Below are positions 43,661-51,060 of a stretch of 64,000 nucleotides of DNA, piece after piece. The notes beneath the pieces are model-generated. The model was not told the DNA's origin and ran no database searches. It saw only the letters and a list, made by a program, of their open reading frames with translations. Source of the DNA: Actinocrispum wychmicini. GTDB taxonomy: Bacteria > Actinomycetota > Actinomycetes > Mycobacteriales > Pseudonocardiaceae. The position numbers were made by a program, and so were the translations under genes. Positions within the stretch are counted from its first letter, which is position 1; each line of letters begins with the position of its first letter. The stretch covers positions 558,001 through 622,000 of the forward strand of contig NZ_SLWS01000005.1 of assembly GCF_004345645.1 (NCBI RefSeq), read 5' to 3'.

Positions 43661-44863
43661 CTAAAGATTGCCTCGGCGCTCTTGTTCCCGCTCAATGGCC
43701 TCGAAAAGGGCCTTGAAGTTGCCCTTGCCGAAGCCGAGTGAGCCGTGCCGCTCGATCAGTTCGTAGAACACGGTCGGGCGGTCACCGATCGGCTTGGTGA
43801 AGATCTGCAGCAGGTAGCCGTCCTCGTCCCGGTCGACCAGGATGCGGTGCTCCTTGAGCACCTCGATCGGGACGCGCACCTCACCGATCCGGGCCCGCAG
43901 CTCGGGGTCGTCGTAGTACGAGTCCGGGGTCTCCAGGAACTCGACCCCGGCCGCGGCCATCACGTTCACCGTGGCGATGATGTCGTTGGTGGCCAGCGCG
44001 ATGTGCTGCACGCCGGCACCTTCGTAGAACTCCAGATACTCGTCGATCTGCGACTTCTTCTTCGCGATGGCCGGCTCGTTGAGCGGGAACTTGACCCGGT
44101 GGTTGCCGTTGGACACCACTTTGGACATCAGAGCCGAGTAGTCGGTGGCGATGTCGTCGCCGACGAACTCCGCCATGTTCACGAAGCCCATCACGCGGTT
44201 GTACCACTCGACCCAGTAGTCCATCTTGCCGAGCTCGACGTTGCCCACGCAGTGGTCGACCGCCTGGAACAGCCGTTTCGGCGCGCCTTCGGGGCGTTTG
44301 ACCGAGCCCTCACGTGCCTCGTACCCCGGGAGGTACGGGCCGGAGTAGCGGGAGCGGTCGACGAGCGTGTGGCGGGTTTCGCCGTACGTCGCGATGGCCG
44401 CCAGCCGGACGGTTCCGTGTTCGTCGGAAACGTCGTGCGGCTCCTCCAACACCGTCGCGCCCTGAGCGCGTGCGTGCTCGACGCACTTGTCGACGTCGCC
44501 GACTTCCAGCGCGATGTCCACCACGCCGTCGCCGTGCCTGCGGTGGTGGTCAAGCAGCGGGCCGTCAATGGCGACGCCGCCGTTGATCACGAACCGGGCC
44601 GAGCCGGACTTGAGCACGAACGACTTGCGATCCCGGCGGCCGGTCTCCGGTCCGGAGTACGCGACCAGGCTCATCCCGAACGCGGCCTGGTAGAACCACG
44701 CGGTCTGAGTGGCGTTGCCCACGACGAACACGACGGCGTCCATGGACTTGACCGGGAACGGGTCCTTGGCCGAGTCGTACTCGACCAGTCCCACCAGCTG
44801 CTTGAGCTGGTCAAAGCTCACGTCATCCAGCTGTGACTCGGGGCGGGGAAGGATGTCGGTCAT
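43661..44863 (-). CDS. hppD: 4-hydroxyphenylpyruvate dioxygenase
   Basis: A 400-residue non-haem iron enzyme of tyrosine degradation, making homogentisate. The two half-domains are visible. Iron ligands are His in VDHCVGNV, His in VQHIALAT and Glu in VFYELIERHG. FPLNEPA, GVEFLETPDSYY and QIFTKPIGDRPT are typical. ATG 44863 fits the family N-terminus; the frame is open 12 codons further. The AT-rich gap to the divergent marR gene should hold its promoter. No homogentisate dioxygenase is nearby. Confidence 0.95.
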   Translation of the reverse strand: MTDILPRPESQLDDVSFDQLKQLVGLVEYDSAKDPFPVKSMDAVVFVVGNATQTAWFYQAAFGMSLVAYSGPETGRRDRKSFVLKSGSARFVINGGVAIDGPLLDHHRRHGDGVVDIALEVGDVDKCVEHARAQGATVLEEPHDVSDEHGTVRLAAIATYGETRHTLVDRSRYSGPYLPGYEAREGSVKRPEGAPKRLFQAVDHCVGNVELGKMDYWVEWYNRVMGFVNMAEFVGDDIATDYSALMSKVVSNGNHRVKFPLNEPAIAKKKSQIDEYLEFYEGAGVQHIALATNDIIATVNVMAAAGVEFLETPDSYYDDPELRARIGEVRVPIEVLKEHRILVDRDEDGYLLQIFTKPIGDRPTVFYELIERHGSLGFGKGNFKALFEAIEREQERRGNL

Positions 44864-45028
44864 AGTCGCCAGGATTGACCGGTAGCGCATGTTGAGCAAC
44901 AGTCGACTGATTCACTGTACAGATTGTATGGCAACGATCCGAACTTATCCGATATTTTGTGCAACAAGCTCATTGTCACCCTTTCTCAACTTGCATAGCG
45001 CGCAAAAAAAGCCGATGCTTGGGTCAGG

Positions 45029-45045
45029 CAACTAGTTGTAACAAC
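45029..45045 (+). promoter_or_regulatory. Palindromic operator candidate upstream of marR
   Basis: CAACTAGTTG (45029-45038) is a perfect 10-bp palindrome; it overlaps a second dyad, GTTG-TAA-CAAC (45035-45045). It lies 30 bases before the MarR start, as expected for an autorepressor site. Confidence 0.6.
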
Positions 45046-45074
45046 CAACAATCTTTTGGCGGAGAGTGCAGGTC

Positions 45075-45569
45075 ATGGCCGGCCACACACCGAATGTCAC
45101 GGCACAGGACTCCGAGCTGGCCATCGCCGAGGAACTCGGCTACCAGCTGATCCGCCTGGTGAACATGACCAGCCGGGCCAAGGCACATCTCGCCGGCGTG
45201 ACGACGGACGGGATCGAGCGGGCGGCGTACGCGTTGCTCGCCCATCTGGTGCGGGTGGGGCCGCAGCGGACCACGGCGTTGGCCGACGCCGTGCACTCCG
45301 ACACGTCCACTGTCAGCCGTCAGGTCAGCGCGCTCGTCCAGCACGGTCTGGTCGAGCGCACGGCCGACCCGGAGGACGGCCGGGCGTGCCTGCTCGTCGC
45401 CACCGACACCGGCCGCCGTACGTTCGACCGCGCCAAGGCCGAGCGGACCGGGTACATCGCGAAGCTGCTGGCCGACTGGTCTCAGACCGACCAGCGCACC
45501 CTCGTGATGCTGCTGGACCGCTTCAACGACAACTTTGAGAACCATCACCCACTGGGGGCATCCCGATGA
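45075..45569 (+). CDS. MarR-family transcriptional regulator
   Basis: A 164-residue regulator. The winged helix is clear: ALLAHLVRVGPQRTTALADAVHSDTSTVSRQVSALVQHGLVERTADPEDGRACLL. It is translationally coupled to the MFS exporter gene by a 4-base overlap, so it probably represses its own operon until a toxic compound binds. ATG 45075 was chosen, with GGAG about 11 bases upstream; GTG 45066 is possible. The overlapping palindromes upstream are its likely site. Confidence 0.92.
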   Translation: MAGHTPNVTAQDSELAIAEELGYQLIRLVNMTSRAKAHLAGVTTDGIERAAYALLAHLVRVGPQRTTALADAVHSDTSTVSRQVSALVQHGLVERTADPEDGRACLLVATDTGRRTFDRAKAERTGYIAKLLADWSQTDQRTLVMLLDRFNDNFENHHPLGASR

Positions 45570-48109
45570 CCGAAACCGCCGCCGTCGCCGCGGCGCCGAC
45601 GATGGCTCCGCCCGGGGGACGGCTGAGCCACCGGCAGATCCTGGTGATCCTGTCCGGACTGATGCTGGGCATGTTCCTGGCCGCGCTGGACCAGACCATC
45701 GTCGGTACCTCGATCCGGACGATCGCCGACAACCTCAAGGGCCTGGACCTGCAGGCCTGGGCGACCACCGCCTATCTGATCACCTCGACGATCGCGACGC
45801 CGATCTACGGCAAGCTGTCGGACATCTACGGCCGCAAGCCGTTCTACCTGCTGGCCATCACGCTGTTCATCGTCGGCTCGCTGGCCTGCACGTTCTCGCA
45901 GACCATGTACCAGCTGGCCGCTTTCCGTGCCCTGCAGGGACTGGGCGCCGGCGGTCTGATGTCGCTGGCGTTCACCATCATCGCCGACATCGTGTCGCCC
46001 CGGGAACGCGCCAAGTACCAGGGCTACTTCATGGCCGTGTTCGGCACGTCCAGCGTGCTGGGCCCGGTCCTGGGCGGCTACCTGGCCGGCCAGACGACGA
46101 TCTGGTTCACCGACGGCTGGCGCTGGGTCTTCCTGGTGAACGTGCCGATCGGCATCATCGCGCTGTTCGTGGTGGCCCGCGTGCTGAACGTCCCGCACGA
46201 GCGGCACGACCACAAGATCGACTGGTGGGGCGCGGTCACCCTGGTGGTCGGCGTGGTGCCGCTGCTGCTCGTCGCCGAGCAGGGCCGGGAATGGGGCTGG
46301 GGCTCGGACAAGGCACTGCTCTGCTACGGCATCGGCGCGGTCGGGCTCGTGCTCTTCTGTCTGGTCGAGGCGAAGATGAAGGACGCCGCGCTGATCCCGT
46401 TGCGGCTGTTCCGGAACTCCACGTTCTCGATGGTGATCGTGGCCGGGGTGATCCTGGGTGTCGGCATGTTCGGCGGGATCACGATGGTGCCGCAGTACCT
46501 GCAGATCGTGAAGGGACAGACGCCGACCGAGGCCGGCCTGGCGATGGTGCCGATGATGCTCGGCATCATGATCGCGGCGGCGGTGTCCGGCCAGATCACC
46601 TCGCGGACCGGCCGGTACAAGATCTTCCCGATCATCGGCGCGGTGTTCCTGGCCGGCGGCATGGCCCTGTTCCACACCGTCGGAGTGGACAGTCCACTGT
46701 GGCAGCCCATGGTCTACATGGGAGTGTTCGGTCTCGGTCTCGGCCTGTCCATGCAGACCCTGACGATCGCGGCGCAGAACGCCGCGCCACAGCGGGACAT
46801 GGGCGTGTCGACCGCGTCGGCCACGTTCTTCCGGCAGATGGGTGGCACGCTCGGGGTCGCGGTCTTCCTGTCGGTGCTGTTCAGCACGGTCGGCGACAAC
46901 ATCAAGGACGCGTTCACCCGGATCGTGCCGACGCCGGAGTTCCAGGCGGCGATCAACGACCCGGCGGTCCGCGCCGATCCCAACAACGCGCAGGTGTTCC
47001 AGGCGTTGCAGAGCGGTGGTGGCGCCGGCAGCGCCCTGCAGGACTCGTCGTTCCTGCAGCGGGCCGACCCGCGACTGGCCAGGCCGTTCCTTGAGGGCTT
47101 CACCACGTCCATCCAGCTGGTGTTCCTGATCGCCTTGGGCGTGATGGTCCTGGCGTTCGTGGTCTCCTTGTTCATCAAGGAGATTCCGCTGCGGACGGGC
47201 GCGCCGGCGGCCGCGATGATCGAGGGCGGCGAGGCGTTGGTGCCCGACGAGCCCCTGCCGGCCGGCGGCAGGCATGTCCGTTCGGACGAGGACCCAGCGG
47301 AGATTACTGGACCGATTCCGGTAACCGGGGCGCTCCCGGTGACCGGGGCGATGATCCACGGGCTGGTGCAGCAAGGCGACGGCGCGGCCATCGGCGACGC
47401 GGCGCTGACGTTGATCGACCAGGACGGCCAGCAGGTCGCGCACGGCAACGCCGACGCGGCCGGCCGCTACCACCTGCAGGCGCCGGGCGCCGGGGCGTAC
47501 GTGCTGATCGCGTCCGCACCGGGTCACCACCCGCACGCGTCCTCGCTGCGGATGGACTCCCAGCCGGTCATGGTCGACGTGACCCTGCCCGGTGCCGGTG
47601 AGGTCGCCGGCACGATCTCAGCGGCGGACACGGGCGTCCCGCTGGTTTCGGCGACCGTGACGTTGACCGACCGCTCCGGCCAGGTGATCACCTCGCACAC
47701 CAGCGGCCCCGACGGCACATACCGGTTCGCGAGCGTCGGCGCGGGCGCGTACACCCTCGTGGTGAGCGTGGAAGGCTTCCGGCCGACCGCGATTCCGCTG
47801 GCGGTGCCCGAGGTGGGCGAGGTCCGCCAGGACGTTCCGCTGGCGAGCGGCAGCCAGATCAGCGGGGTGGCCCGCAACCATCGGGGCAACGCCATCGCCG
47901 AGGCCAGGATCACCGTGGTCGACGAGCACGGCGAAGTGGTGACCGTGACCATGACCGACGATGAAGGCCGGTTCAAGGTCCCGGACCTGACTGAGGGCGA
48001 GTACACCGTGATCGCCAGCGGCTACGCGCCCACGGTCGACCACGTGAAGCTCGGCGACGGCGAGCACGCAGTGCACGACGTGACCCTAGGGTTCGAGGAG
48101 TGGAAGTAA
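45566..48109 (+). CDS. DHA2-family MFS drug exporter with C-terminal CarboxypepD_reg-like domains
   Basis: An 847-residue protein. Residues 1-550 are a 14-helix DHA2 (EmrB/QacA) exporter: MLGMFLAALDQTIVGTSIRTI, LITSTIATPIYGKLSDIYGRKPFYL, LGPVLGGYLAG. A linker (PVTGALPVTGA) follows, then three beta-sandwich repeats of ~80 residues, each with a G-D-AA-R-Y-type core: GRYHLQAPGAGAYVLIASAPGHH, GTYRFASVGAGAYTLVVSVEGF and GRFKVPDLTEGEYTVIASGY. It would pump out hydrophobic or cationic toxins by proton exchange. The 3' end overlaps the Lrp gene by 10 bases. The repeats are an unusual addition. Confidence 0.9.
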   Translation: MTETAAVAAAPTMAPPGGRLSHRQILVILSGLMLGMFLAALDQTIVGTSIRTIADNLKGLDLQAWATTAYLITSTIATPIYGKLSDIYGRKPFYLLAITLFIVGSLACTFSQTMYQLAAFRALQGLGAGGLMSLAFTIIADIVSPRERAKYQGYFMAVFGTSSVLGPVLGGYLAGQTTIWFTDGWRWVFLVNVPIGIIALFVVARVLNVPHERHDHKIDWWGAVTLVVGVVPLLLVAEQGREWGWGSDKALLCYGIGAVGLVLFCLVEAKMKDAALIPLRLFRNSTFSMVIVAGVILGVGMFGGITMVPQYLQIVKGQTPTEAGLAMVPMMLGIMIAAAVSGQITSRTGRYKIFPIIGAVFLAGGMALFHTVGVDSPLWQPMVYMGVFGLGLGLSMQTLTIAAQNAAPQRDMGVSTASATFFRQMGGTLGVAVFLSVLFSTVGDNIKDAFTRIVPTPEFQAAINDPAVRADPNNAQVFQALQSGGGAGSALQDSSFLQRADPRLARPFLEGFTTSIQLVFLIALGVMVLAFVVSLFIKEIPLRTGAPAAAMIEGGEALVPDEPLPAGGRHVRSDEDPAEITGPIPVTGALPVTGAMIHGLVQQGDGAAIGDAALTLIDQDGQQVAHGNADAAGRYHLQAPGAGAYVLIASAPGHHPHASSLRMDSQPVMVDVTLPGAGEVAGTISAADTGVPLVSATVTLTDRSGQVITSHTSGPDGTYRFASVGAGAYTLVVSVEGFRPTAIPLAVPEVGEVRQDVPLASGSQISGVARNHRGNAIAEARITVVDEHGEVVTVTMTDDEGRFKVPDLTEGEYTVIASGYAPTVDHVKLGDGEHAVHDVTLGFEEWK

Positions 48110-48588
48110 CCTCGACCCCTGATCCGATCGACGACCTGGACGCCCGGCTGCTGCTCCTGCTCACCGACGAGCCGCGGCTGGGTGTCCTGGAGTGTTCCCG
48201 CCGGCTGGGGGTGGCTCGCGGGACCGTGCAGGCCCGGCTGGATCGGCTGGACCGGATCGGCGTGCTGACCGGTTTCCCGCCGGCCCTTGACCTGGCGGCG
48301 ATGGGCTACGGCCTGACCGCCTTCGCCACCCTGGAGATCGCCCAGGGCCGACGTGGCCTGGTCACCGAAGGGCTGACGGCCATCGACGAGGTCTGCGAGG
48401 TGCACGCCACCACCGGCTCGGGCGACCTGATGGTGCGGATGGTCGCCAAGTCCAACGCGGACCTGCAGCGGGTGATCGACGAAGTGGTGAACGTCCCCGG
48501 CGTGCAGCGGATGTCCACGTCGATAGCGCTCTCGACCCCGATTCCACCCAGGTTCCGTCCGTTGCTGGAACGGGTCACCCAGGGCTAG
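48100..48588 (+). CDS. Lrp/AsnC-family transcriptional regulator
   Basis: A 162-residue regulator with an N-terminal HTH (DLDARLLLLLTDEPRLGVLECSRRLGVARGTVQARLDRLDRIGVLTGF) and a C-terminal RAM-like ligand domain (FATLEIAQGRR ... EVCEVHATTGSGDLMVRMVAKSNADLQRVIDEV). Such regulators often control hppD, which lies 3.2 kb upstream here, in response to amino acids. GTG start inside the exporter gene. A strong terminator follows. Confidence 0.92.
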   Translation: MEVTSTPDPIDDLDARLLLLLTDEPRLGVLECSRRLGVARGTVQARLDRLDRIGVLTGFPPALDLAAMGYGLTAFATLEIAQGRRGLVTEGLTAIDEVCEVHATTGSGDLMVRMVAKSNADLQRVIDEVVNVPGVQRMSTSIALSTPIPPRFRPLLERVTQG

Positions 48589-48599
48589 CGCGCGCGTCT

Positions 48600-48637
48600 C
48601 GGTGGGTGGGAGCGACGGTCGCCGCTCCCACCCACCG
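48600..48637. terminator. Convergent terminator (lrp / greA)
   Basis: A perfect 15-bp stem, CGGTGGGTGGGAGCG and its complement, with an 8-base loop; it lies between the Lrp gene and greA, ending 2 bases before the greA stop. Confidence 0.85.
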
Positions 48638-48639
48638 GG

Positions 48640-49128
48640 TCAGACGTTGAAGGGGACGGCCTTGATCAGGGTGACCTTCTGGGTCGCGCCGCTGGGCAGT
48701 TCGTACTGGCGGGTCTCGCCTTCCTTGGCGCCGAGCAGGGCGCGGCCGAGCGGGGATTCGGGGGAGTAGACCTCCAGGTCGCCCTCGGCGCCTTCCTCAC
48801 GGGTGGCCAGCAGGAACCGCTCTTCGTCGTTGTCACCGTCGTAACGGATCGTGAGCACCTTGCCGGGCTCGGCCAGGCCGTCGTTCGCGGGCGCCTCGCC
48901 CACCTTCGCGTTGCGCAGCAGTTCCTGCAGGTGGCGGATCCGGGCCTCGGCTTGGCCCTGCTCCTCGCGGGCCGCGTGGTAGCCGCCGTTCTCCTTCAGG
49001 TCGCCTTCTTCCCGGCTCGCGTTGATCTTCGCGGCGATGACCGGGCGGTTCTCAATCGCCTCGTCAAGCTCCTGCTTGAGGCGGTTGTAGGCATCCTGGG
49101 TCAGCCAGGTCACCTTGGTATCGCTCAC
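48640..49128 (-). CDS. greA: Transcription elongation factor GreA
   Basis: A 162-residue GreA. The N-terminal antiparallel coiled coil is WLTQDAYNRLKQELDEAIENRPVIAAKINASREEGDLKENGGYHAAREEQGQAEARI, with the acidic tip (EEGDLKEN) that stimulates RNA cleavage by backtracked polymerase; the C-terminal domain ends with PSGATQKVTLIKAVPF. GTG 49128 was chosen (GGAG 9 bases upstream), although the frame is open to 49209. It is monocistronic between terminators, in the mycobacterial position. Confidence 0.95.
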   Translation of the reverse strand: MSDTKVTWLTQDAYNRLKQELDEAIENRPVIAAKINASREEGDLKENGGYHAAREEQGQAEARIRHLQELLRNAKVGEAPANDGLAEPGKVLTIRYDGDNDEERFLLATREEGAEGDLEVYSPESPLGRALLGAKEGETRQYELPSGATQKVTLIKAVPFNV

Positions 49129-49211
49129 GGTCACCAACTCCTCGTCACCTTCCGGGCCCACAGGCTTGCGGGCCGGCTTTTCCGGCACCCTGAGGTCCCG
49201 GAACGGCAAAA

Positions 49212-49232
49212 CACGGCCCGCCAGGGGCCGTG
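49212..49232 (-). terminator. DUF4307 gene terminator
   Basis: An 8-bp perfect stem, CACGGCCC and GGGCCGTG. On the minus strand it is followed by TTTTG, making a fair intrinsic terminator between the DUF4307 gene and greA. Confidence 0.75.
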
Positions 49233-49308
49233 CCGGTGTACGAGGATAACACGATCCGTAGTGATCATGTGTCCACTTCGTCTTATTTGCCGATATCAGG
49301 CTTGGGTT

Positions 49309-49770
49309 TCACTCCGTTGGCGGCGCCCCCGTCGACAGATATGGTGGCACCTGGTAAGTGCACCCGAAGACGTCCGCGGTGACCGGTTCGCCCGAGCTTC
49401 TGATGACCGCGGAAATCCTGGTCGAGCTCCCACCAGGTGGGATGAAGACCTCCCGCCTGCCGCCCTCCGTGCCGTCCCGCATCACCGCTCGGACCACGCA
49501 TTCGGCGGGTTTTCCCGGCGAGTCGCGGGTCACGTCGAACGTGATCTTGATCGACGTCGCGTCCAGCGGGCTGTAGCCGGTGCGCTCGGCGTCGATCGGC
49601 GGGCTGCCGAGGTTCACGTACCCGAGGTACGCGATCCCGCAGCCGAACAGGACGCCCACCCCGGCGATCACCCACCGGCGGACCCGGCCGCCAGGTCTCG
49701 GCCGGGCCGAGCCGTAGCGGCCCGCCGGCAGCTCACGGCCGGTTGCGTCGGCGCGGGTGTCCACGGTCAA
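49309..49770 (-). CDS. DUF4307 membrane protein
   Basis: A 153-residue protein with one membrane helix (RWVIAGVGVLFGCGIAYLGYV, about 32-52) and an outside beta-rich domain: SPLDATSIKITFDVTRDSPGKPAECVVRAVMRDGTEGGRREVFIPPGG. This is the DUF4307 pattern seen in all mycolata between greA and mca. No function is known. Normal length; the start ATG is 136 bases from the divergent mca start. Confidence 0.85.
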   Translation of the reverse strand: MTVDTRADATGRELPAGRYGSARPRPGGRVRRWVIAGVGVLFGCGIAYLGYVNLGSPPIDAERTGYSPLDATSIKITFDVTRDSPGKPAECVVRAVMRDGTEGGRREVFIPPGGSSTRISAVIRSSGEPVTADVFGCTYQVPPYLSTGAPPTE

Positions 49771-49906
49771 CGGGTCTCCCGATCGGAAGTGTCGGACCCA
49801 CCGGGAACAATGTGGGCCTCGTACTCGCTGAGTATCCGTGGACAGGTCCTGCGCCGTGACGTGGGGGTGCGCGGACCCACATTCTCAAGGGAGGGCCACG
49901 AAGGTC

Positions 49907-50788
49907 ATGGTGGAGAAACTGCGGCTGATGGCGGTGCACGCACACCCGGACGACGAGTCCAGCAAGGGTGCGGCGACCATGGCGAAGTACGTGGCCGAAG
50001 GTCACGACGTGATGGTTGTCACGCTGACCGGGGGAGAGCGCGGCAGCATCCTCAACCCGGCGATGGACCGGCCGGACGTGCTGGAGAACATGACCGAGTT
50101 GCGCCGCGAGGAGATGGCCGAGGCCGCGAAGATCCTCGGCGTCCAGCACCGCTGGCTCGGCTACGTCGACTCGGGCCTGCCCGAGGGCGATCCGCTGCCG
50201 CCGCTGCCCGAGGGCTGCTTCGCACTGGTCCCGCTGGAAGAATCGACCGAGAAGCTGGTCGAGGTGATCCGGGACTTCAAACCGCACGTGATCGTCACGT
50301 ACGACGAGAACGGCGGCTACCCGCACCCCGACCACATCCGTTGCCACGAGGTGTCGGTGGCGGCGTTCGACAGTGCGGGCGATCCCGAGCGCTTCCCCGA
50401 CGCGGGCGACCCCTGGAGTCCGCTGAAGCTGTACTACACCCATGGCTTCTCCCGGAAGCGCCTGGTGGTGACGCACGAGGCCCTGGAGGCGCGCGGCATG
50501 GAGTCGCCGTTCAAGGAGTGGCTGTCGAGGTGGGACGAGGGCAAGGGGGACGTGGCCGACCGGGTGACGTCGCGGATCGAGTGCGGGGAGTATTTTCCAG
50601 TGCGGGACGACGCGCTGCGGGCCCACGCCACCCAGATCGATCCGAACAGCCGCTGGTTCTTCATCCCGCTGGAGCTGCAGCAGGAGATCTGGCCGTGGGA
50701 GGACTACGAGCTGGCGCGCTCGCTCGTGGACACCACGCTGCCGGAGGATGACCTGTTCGCCGGCATCAGGGAGAAGGTGAATGTATGA
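49907..50788 (+). CDS. mca: Mycothiol S-conjugate amidase
   Basis: A 293-residue zinc amidase of the PIG-L/MshB fold. The metal site is AVHAHPDDESSKGAATMA (His, Asp) and GGYPHPDHIRCHEV (His). It cleaves mycothiol conjugates of drugs or toxins, producing a mercapturic acid that is exported and GlcN-Ins for reuse; this is the actinobacterial equivalent of glutathione detoxification. ATG 49907 was used; upstream extension in frame lacks homology. It overlaps the next gene by 4 bases (ATGA). Confidence 0.95.
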   Translation: MVEKLRLMAVHAHPDDESSKGAATMAKYVAEGHDVMVVTLTGGERGSILNPAMDRPDVLENMTELRREEMAEAAKILGVQHRWLGYVDSGLPEGDPLPPLPEGCFALVPLEESTEKLVEVIRDFKPHVIVTYDENGGYPHPDHIRCHEVSVAAFDSAGDPERFPDAGDPWSPLKLYYTHGFSRKRLVVTHEALEARGMESPFKEWLSRWDEGKGDVADRVTSRIECGEYFPVRDDALRAHATQIDPNSRWFFIPLELQQEIWPWEDYELARSLVDTTLPEDDLFAGIREKVNV

Positions 50789-51054
50789 CCACTGTCGCGA
50801 TGGTGGCGCAACCCACGCCACCGCCAGGACCGGACGACCCGGGCGGCCGGGGCGAGGACTTCGGCAAGTCCTCCCCGGTGGGCCTGCTGGTGCTGCTGGT
50901 GTTCCTGGTCGCGGTGGTGTTCCTGGCCCGTTCGATGACCAAGCACCTCAAGCGGGTGCCGGCGAGCTTCGACCCGCCCGAGGAGGAGACCGAGACCCCG
51001 GCCGAGGAGAGGCCCGCCGACCCCAAGCCGGAGGCACGCAACGGCGCTGAGTGA
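50785..51054 (+). CDS. Small membrane protein downstream of mca (Rv1083-like)
   Basis: An 89-residue protein: Pro-rich head, one helix (PVGLLVLLVFLVAVVFLARSM, about 31-51) and an acidic, Pro/Glu-rich tail with KHLKRVPASFDPPEEE. It overlaps mca by 4 bases, the same arrangement as the M. tuberculosis gene next to mca. Possibly a partner of Mca at the membrane; not tested to my knowledge. It converges with the Pnkp gene, 6 bases away. Confidence 0.78.
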   Translation: MTTVAMVAQPTPPPGPDDPGGRGEDFGKSSPVGLLVLLVFLVAVVFLARSMTKHLKRVPASFDPPEEETETPAEERPADPKPEARNGAE

Positions 51055-51060
51055 GCGCGG

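Noticed and set aside
45545..47536. 663-codon open frame on the minus strand
   Set aside because: Antisense to the DHA2 exporter; no ribosome site, no motif, shadow composition.
40614..48588. Antibiotic biosynthesis cluster around hppD, GH1 and the exporter
   Set aside because: No PKS, NRPS or other core biosynthetic enzyme is present; HppD here fits tyrosine catabolism.
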